Below, one piece after another: positions 57,601-64,000 of a stretch of DNA of 64,000 bases. The notes beneath the pieces were generated by a model that saw only the letters and a program-made list of their open reading frames with translations, was not told the origin of the DNA and searched no databases. How positions within the stretch are numbered: position 1 is the first letter of the stretch; each line of letters begins with the position of its first letter. Made by a program: the position numbers and the translations under genes. This stretch comes from Diprion similis (Eukaryota > Arthropoda > Insecta > Hymenoptera > Diprionidae). The stretch is from contig NC_060106.1 in the NCBI RefSeq assembly GCF_021155765.1, positions 19,184,031 through 19,248,030 on the forward strand, given 5' to 3'.

Positions 57601-58988
57601 CAAAACACTTTTTTCACTTTGTTGGAAAATTTTTATCCATATCATTTTCGAGTCTTAGACATTAATTGAAATCCGTGCAATTTTAAATATTTTTGTCACA
57701 AAATCCTTCGAAACGATTTTAGAAATTGCACGGATTTACTTGATCAGAAATCGGATGTAAAAGCTTCGAAAAGTGAATTTTATTTCCTCGTTATTTTCAA
57801 CAAAAAATTAATTCTCAAAAATTTCTTTTTCGAGGGTGAATCGATTCAACTTGCAAAACATTTTTTCATTATTAGTTACGTATGTAATATGATCGACACT
57901 TGGCTTGTTATTATACATATGCATATTACACATTAGTTGAGAGTTGGGATTGCGGTCAAAGGGTTTCGACTTTAGAGGGCCGTTACTGATCTTGGCCAAT
58001 CCATTAAAACTTTACGCGACTCACGATCAGTTTAACCGAATCCAAACGTGCACACCTCGTTAAGTTTTCAAGTTGCATAATTATATCTCACCATCTTAAT
58101 TTTACAACATAGATAGGAAATAGTAACAAAAAGAATCATAACACAGGTCAACAGAAACAAAAATTTCTTGAATATATATTTAAATAAACAAATTTTGATT
58201 CTGTACATCGAATATTTACCAAAATCTTTATTTATTATAAAGTTTCTTTTTTTTTTTTTTTTTTACTTTTTCAGGACGTTGAAATAAAAAGCAAACTTTA
58301 TCTAATCAAACTATTTTTGATTCTATTCGTTACGTGGAAGAAATCAAAATTTGACACCTAGAATCCAGAGTCGAAATTCGTGTTGACCTGTAATAAATTA
58401 AAAAAAAACATATTTTAACATATTTCTATAATACATAGATTCTGTTCAACATAGATTCCTTCTTGAAAAAAAAAAAAAACAGAGAAAAAGTGTCGTATCA
58501 AAAGTGACAATTTTCCATAAAAAAAAAATATCGAAAAATCATTGAAAAAAAAATATATATATACATATTTTTTTTTATTCATTGAAACAGCGAGACACGT
58601 GTCTCTTTATTCAGGTCCTCCAGGGTGTAAAAAAAAGCTTGATAAAAAATTGACACCCCGAACTTTGTAATGACGATCGTTTATTCCGTGAGCGTAGAGT
58701 GAGAGGCGGAAAAATAAATTGTCTTTGGTGTATAAAAAACGAACAAACAAACGTCGCGAGTTATACGAAGTAGGTACCTACTTGAACAATAAATTATTCC
58801 AGGTGAAAAATTGGCGCTAAAGCTGAATAACGTTTTACGCGACGCGCATAATAATTTAATTAATTATCACCCAGCTTCGCGGTTCTCGCTAAACGCGTCA
58901 GGAATATTCACACCGTTAGCTTCTTAGCGATACGATGTTTCGTCCTTTTTTTATTTTGATCCTTTCCTTTTCCTTCTTCTTCAGACTC

Positions 58989-59420
58989 AGCGATACCCAC
59001 TAAGTAAGCTAAAAATAATCGATGCATCGATCAATCGAGTCCAAAAAAAAAAAAAAAAATAATCGAACGCGACTCGACTGAATCGGTAAAAATTAATCGA
59101 GTGATCGATTATTGAGTATTTTTTTTTTGAAACGTTGAATATTAAACCAAAATTTTGTAAATTTCAGTATATAGTCTTAAGCGGAGAAGTTTTTTTGATG
59201 ATTTATACTTTGATTAAAAATATTTTTCAGGTGAAAATATTCATTCGTCTTTCACTTATTATATGAAACAGGTACTTAGTGAGTAAGACGATGATCACAT
59301 AAATTGATTTTGCATTGCCTTATTAATAGGAGTGAAAATCAAAAACCGATTGTGAAGAAAAATAATCGATTATACTCGATTATTCGGGAAAAATGAATCG
59401 ATTTGATAAAAAAATCGATC
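58989..59420. repeat. TAATCGA-type interspersed repeat, copy A
   Basis: Begins AGCGATACCCACTAAGTAAG and AATCGATGCATCGATCAATC and is rich in AATCGATTA motifs. It is a diverged inverted copy of 62690-63168 over almost its whole length (shared blocks include GGTGAAAATATTCATTCGTC and AGTAAGACGATGAT). A truncated third copy is at 40198-40325. No coding frame, so probably a non-autonomous element. Its right end lies less than 50 bases from the splice acceptor of the exon at 59467. Confidence 0.8.
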
Positions 59421-59467
59421 ATTCTTCGACATTCTACATCTTCTTCTTCTTCTTCTTCTGCTTCAGG

Positions 59468-59723
59468 ATGTCGTCCCTACGCACTCAGTCGACCGGCGGC
59501 GGTTTGGCTCTGAGCAGCATCGGATCCGATAGAACCGGGGCGACTTCGACGGCCGGCGCTTCTCATTCTCACAGAAAACACCAGAATCATCACAGAAGTC
59601 GAAGTGCTCCTCGCGCCCCCGAAAAACCCCCGAGAAAACGTCACATGAATCCGGCTCACAGCCTCGCCTCGATACCGAGTCAGATTAAACTCTCCATGCT
59701 GAACAGCGGACTCATCTCTTTCG
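59468..59723 (+). CDS. First coding exon of an unrecognised gene, continues to the right
   Basis: A CT-rich tract and CTTCAG precede the exon start at 59467, ATG is at 59468-59470, and the exon ends at TTTCG|GTGAGT (59723), leaving phase 1. The 85 residues are MSSLRTQSTGGG..., a Ser/Gly-rich start, a His/Arg-rich basic part (SHRKHQNHHRSRSAPRAPEK), then RKRHMNPAHSLASIPSQIKL and SMLNSGLISFG. The GC content and composition differ sharply from the AT-rich surroundings and look like genuine coding sequence. The basic first part looks like a disordered cytosolic N-terminus. I do not recognise the family. Because the ATG follows a splice acceptor directly, a non-coding exon must lie upstream, possibly at 37134-37251. 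Later exons are not recognisable in the last 4 kb and should lie beyond the window. Confidence 0.7.
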
Positions 59724-61407
59724 GTGAGTCGATAATCATTTACGCTTTTCATTTTTTTCCCCCATTTTTAACCGGCCTTAAGGGTCCGCCGAATGTGTAG
59801 TTCGGTGTGAGTCGAAGATCAGTAATGACGGAGATATTTTGACACTGAGGTTTCAAAGGGTGATTAAAGTTCGTCGAGTTGGATTTAAGATTAGTTGAAA
59901 CTAAACGAGGCTGAATGAATTAGGTAGTAACGTTAACCTAACGATCCATGAGGAGAAAAAATCGTTATTGAACAATTTAAGGATGACTTTAATAAGGAGT
60001 TTGTTTATAATGGTTTAGCAAATTTCGAAAAGTCATAATAAACTTGCATCCTTACTGTAACGTGACTAACTAACTTCATCCTCATGAAAACGATATTCTC
60101 TTGGCATAGAATTCATTTTGATGAACTATGAATTTCGGCTACAATAGCAGAATTATTGACGACTGGAATGAAAAAATCGTATCGTTTCTACGATTTTAAT
60201 TACTCGAAGAGCTCACTTTGATCGTAAACGAATTATCTACAAATCAACAAAGTCATGTTTTTTATTTCGCTTCTTAGTTGATGAAAGAAACATAATTTGT
60301 AAAATTGTTATAAGTTATGAATAGTAAACTAATGTCTTGATGAAAAATACTTGACGGTTTTGCAAAATTCAATTTTGTAGATTTATAGTGAATATTCGGT
60401 TATAAAAAAAAAAAAATCTTTAAAATCGGTCAAACGATGCGATTCTTTTTATTGTAGTAATGATTCGATGATGGTGTCTCTTCAAAGTCGTCAAAAATTG
60501 TGCTATTCTGCGTGAAATGATGGTTTTGTAATTAGTTTTTTTAATGAAATGAGAAAATTTTATTATTCAAGTGTTCCAAGATTACGAAATTTTATGAAAT
60601 TTATTTATTATAACAACGTCGACTGATTATTCCCTATTCCCGAAATCTCGAAAAGAATAAAAGACGAAATTTTTCGTCAAAAAACTAGCAACATCGATGG
60701 ATCAAATGAGCGAATTAATTAGTTCCACACAACTTTCAATGAAACACCTTCTCCTCGGAGTTGTTTTAATTGCCTTATGCATGAAGTTGGTTGATCTAAA
60801 GTCGATATTTTTTACCGATTTTATTACGTCATAAACGTTAACCGAGCAAGTATTTATTACAATAAAATTATTGTAATCAAGCATCGATTTCTAACCTCCT
60901 ATTTAAAGTTCCGATATTTTCAAATTCGGTACTTTTGCATATAACCCACATATCTGAATCTCCTTAATATCTCGTAAAAAAATTTAAAAAAAAAGAATTG
61001 ATAAAGTTCATCGATCCGTGGTGAACCAACCTCGTTAAGGACACAAAGTGCTTCACAACGGTACGTATAATATCGTAATGCAATTAGTGCAGATTGCGTG
61101 TAGACATCGCGACTCGAAATGACGACGGTAAAATCGAGGACGGTTATATCAGCTCGGGGTTAAAACGAACCGACGCGACGTAAGTTTAACGACGATCAGT
61201 CGGTAAAACGTATATATGTCTATAGATCAGATACGTTGTACGTACGTACGTACGTAGCTGCGAGTATCAAGTATCAAACTGCAGGAGGCAACGCTAACTT
61301 AACATTTACGAGTCATAGTCCTGCAGGTTTCTACTTCGAATCGCACGATACTCGCACCTAAGCTTTGAATCTATGCCACCATGTATTACATGGTATATAT
61401 ATATATA

Positions 61408-62122
61408 GGGTATTCCACGCCAACTCGACCAGTGTTAAACCCCGACCATCTCAAAATCATTTCATGTTTTTTACTAACATTCTACTAGGTAAAAAACGCG
61501 ACCTGAAATTTTTTGAAATTTTTTTATTTAACCGTTTATTTTTTATAAATATTTGAAGTCGATTTTTTTTAAATCTGAAAAGAATCTCAAAAATCCAGTG
61601 AATGACACAAAACACCCCCCCCCCCCCCCCCCCCCAAGGGTAATATGGACCGAATTTTTTTTCTATTTTTATATCACCTAATTCGAAATTTAAAAATTTT
61701 TAAACTCAAAATTATTTTTCTAATTCGAGTGGGGCAGCATCGAACTGGTGAAACCGAACATTTAGAAGTAAACTGACCCTTATTTGACGGTTATGATTTG
61801 ATCCTGTCTTAATTTTGGGTTTAAGAATTTCAAAATTCTAATTCAGGGGATAAAAAAAAATGGAAAAAAAAATCGGCCCACGTTTTCCTTAACGGGGAGT
61901 GTTTTGCGTCATTGAATGGATTGTTGAGAAATTTTTCAGATTTTTAAAATAGGCATTTGCAATCGACTTGAAATATTTATAAAAAATAAACTTTGTAATA
62001 AAAAAAATTGAAAAAAATTCAGGTCGCGTTTTTTTTCCACCGAGTAGAATGTTAGAAAAAAACATGAAATGATTTTGAGATGGTTGGGGCTTAACACTGA
62101 TCGAGTTGCCGTGGCATACCCC
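61408..62122. mobile_element. Foldback MITE, about 715 bases
   Basis: The left end GGGTATTCCACGCCAACTCG and the right end CGAGTTGCCGTGGCATACCC pair. Pairing continues for more than 250 bases per arm (e.g. CATCTCAAAATCATTTCATG against CATGAAATGATTTTGAGATG), so nearly the whole element folds back. TATA-rich sequence flanks both ends. No transposase frame. Confidence 0.85.
61615..61635 (+). repeat. Poly-C tract, 21 bases, inside a MITE arm
   Basis: A C run sits in the left arm, where the complementary arm has only a short run read as CACTCCCCG. The tract therefore seems to have expanded after the element formed. Confidence 0.85.
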
Positions 62123-62689
62123 ATATATACCTTGATATAGATCGAGGTGTGTGTCAACCAGAGATTTACTCTTCGAGTTCCAAAGCCAATGACCAACGCT
62201 ACGGTTATCACACCGATTTATGTTCGACTGCAGGGTGCAGGAGGTCGCGTATCCTTTATCGATGGATATTGCCTGAATTTCAACTGGTCTATTCCGTTTA
62301 TGGTCGTCTGCTACCGGAAATACGCTCTGAGAAAGATTCGAAAACCACGAAAGTCTGCGGAGGTGTTTCGAGTTTTGGATCGAAAGATCAGAATCGACGC
62401 TTAAAGAAGCTTCGAATTTAACTCTTGAACTAGAACAATTTTACTCAAAGTGTGTTTAACAATAAGATGTAATGAAATCCATTGTTTTCTGTAACATAGA
62501 AAAGTGATCGAAGGAATCTAAGATTTGCAATTAATTGAAAAAGTTAACGACGATGCGCGTTTAAAGTAATAAATCGAAGCTTTTCTTAGATCATTAAGAT
62601 ATGCCGAAAAAATCTTAGTGAAAGAATGTTTTTCTATACACTAAAACTTTTCTATCCTCTGATAGATCTCGCCTAAGAATATTCAAAAA

Positions 62690-63168
62690 TAATCAATTTT
62701 CGATTAAATCCGTTAGTTTTTCTCGACTAATCGAGTATAATCGATTATTTTTCAAACCCGATTAATCGATCGATTCGATTATTTTTCATCGCTATCGGTT
62801 TTTGATTTTCACTCATATTAACCAGACAATGCAATATCAATTTATATGATTAGAATATCAATTATTATCATCGTCTTACTCACTAAGTACCTATTTCATA
62901 TAATAAGTGAAAGACGAATGAATATTTTCACCTGAAATTGAAAAATATTTTTAATCAAAGTATAAATCATCGAAAAACTTCTCCGCTGTTGAGACTATAT
63001 ACTGAAATTTACGAAATTTTGGTTTAATATTCAACGTTTCAAAAAAAAAAAAATACTCAATAATTGATCAATCGATTAATTTTTACCGATTTAATCGAAT
63101 CGCGTTCGATTATTTTTTTGTGCTCGATTAATCGATGCATCGATTATTTTTAGCTTAGTGACCATCGC
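62690..63168. repeat. TAATCGA-type interspersed repeat, copy B, inverted
   Basis: Inverted counterpart of 58989-59420. It ends with CGATGCATCGATTATTTTTA and GCTTAGTGACCATCGCT, the inverse of the start of copy A. It has one extra AATCGA-rich block at its left end. Confidence 0.8.
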
Positions 63169-64000
63169 TAACTGATCTACCGTTAATAATCACTAAAATA
63201 AAATATTCTGCATGATCATGAGAAGCCAGCAACTAAATTTATCAATTTTCTTACCAACGTTGATCCGCAGGGAGTGCAAATCGGTTGTAATTTATACGAT
63301 ATACGCGAATTTAGTGCGTATAATGTGCAAATTATCAAGTGAGCCTGAAGTTTCGGAACTAATTCGTTCACCGTTAGTTTCATTGACCGTATAATCTACT
63401 TGTAATATTATTATACCTACCAAATATCACTGCCTTTCATTGACATAGAAATTGAGTGTCACCTGTGCATAACTAAATCACGTTTAACGTAATAAACGCA
63501 GAAAGTACACATTACACACTCTATAATAAATTATGGTAAAAATTCTTTTCACCTTTGTCAGCTTCTGCTGCTACCAGCTGCCCCTGAAACGCTACATTAT
63601 ATAAAAATCATTTTATGAAAATCCACAAAGTTTAAAAGCACTTCAAAGGCTTACCGAGTGCCGAGTTTTCGCCGTAAAAGCGTATCGCAATATTGCAATT
63701 ATAACGAGATCATGCAGCAGCAGCACCGCCAATTCTCGATTTGCAAACATTTCACGGAGAGGATAAAAAAAAATTTCCTTCGGGATATTCCGACAAGAAA
63801 CGATTCCTCGAAACTTGATTAACAAGTTCTCGTCATCGGCTTGAATAACTTTATTATTATTATTATTATTTTTGTTATTATTTTACCCCGAGATCGGAGA
63901 GGAGAAAAAATGATTACCCAATGAAAAATATCCTGCTAAGGCATGGCGTGATAAAAAAAAAAAAAGTGATTAAAAAAACCGAAAAATGAAATTTAAAATC

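Larger units (their letters stand above)
37252..59466 (+). other. Large gene-poor stretch, possible single intron
   Basis: About 22 kb between the donor at 37252 and the acceptor at 59466. Apart from the repeats listed separately I see no exon that I recognise. A candidate unsupported exon at 38949-39109 is discussed in the findings. Segments around 45200-45300 (GAGGGTGAAAACTACCCCC) look like worn interspersed repeats, but their borders are unclear. The single-intron reading is only an inference. Confidence 0.3.
59724..64000 (+). other. Probable intron of the unrecognised gene
   Basis: Follows the donor at 59724. It is AT-rich, with one MITE (61408-62122), the TAATCGA repeat copy B, a (GTAC)n run near 61236-61256 and an ATT run near 63851-63869. 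The open frames at 62147-62421 lie just behind the MITE and are not convincing exons. Confidence 0.5.

Noticed and set aside
62147-62421. Two overlapping open frames of 85-90 codons after the MITE, with an acceptor-like CTGCAG inside
   Set aside because: Both frames are open over the same stretch, neither is recognisable, and no good donor follows. A phase-1 continuation of the 59467 exon is possible on paper, but nothing supports it.

Overview
The window looks like nuclear DNA of an insect, most probably a hymenopteran (sawfly or wasp-like). The DNA is AT-rich, genes have introns with GT...AG borders, and four animal genes can be recognised from their translated exons: costa (Cos2, minus strand, cut by the left edge), a LITAF-domain gene, muskelin and Bicaudal D (all plus strand). 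The species call is an inference; no search was run.

Layout. 1-2128: the last-but-incomplete part of costa, read right to left, with a spliced upstream exon beyond 2331. About 3500: a probable promoter region between costa and the LITAF gene. 5149-6187: a three-exon LITAF-domain gene (186 aa). 8814-12554: muskelin, 12 coding exons, 757 aa, every junction in phase. 15987-24916: Bicaudal D, 7 coding exons, 758 aa, plus one candidate 33-nt microexon. 24917 to about 31000: very AT-rich sequence with microsatellites, probably including a long Bicaudal D 3' UTR whose end I cannot place. 31000-37000: intergenic sequence with one small hairpin repeat. 37103-37251: a TATA promoter followed by a probable non-coding first exon ending at a good donor. 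37252-59466: more than 20 kb without a recognisable gene, containing a CpG-rich block (about 40980-41400), microsatellites and several foldback repeats; it could be one large intron. 59467-59723: one convincing coding exon (85 aa, starts with ATG, good acceptor and donor) of a gene I do not recognise that must continue to the right. 59724-64000: sequence downstream of that exon, with another foldback element and an inverted partner of the repeat that lies just upstream of the exon.

The genes do not form a functional unit. Costa is a Hedgehog-pathway scaffold, LITAF-domain proteins act at endosomal membranes, muskelin belongs to the CTLH E3 ligase complex and Bicaudal D is a dynein cargo adaptor. 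The most interesting points are: a costa reading frame that appears to start after the place where the kinesin-like motor should be; a 33-nt in-phase microexon candidate in Bicaudal D; a nearly 490-bp hairpin with a loop of only about 27 nt at 54.2-54.7 kb; and inverted repeat copies on either side of the unknown coding exon.
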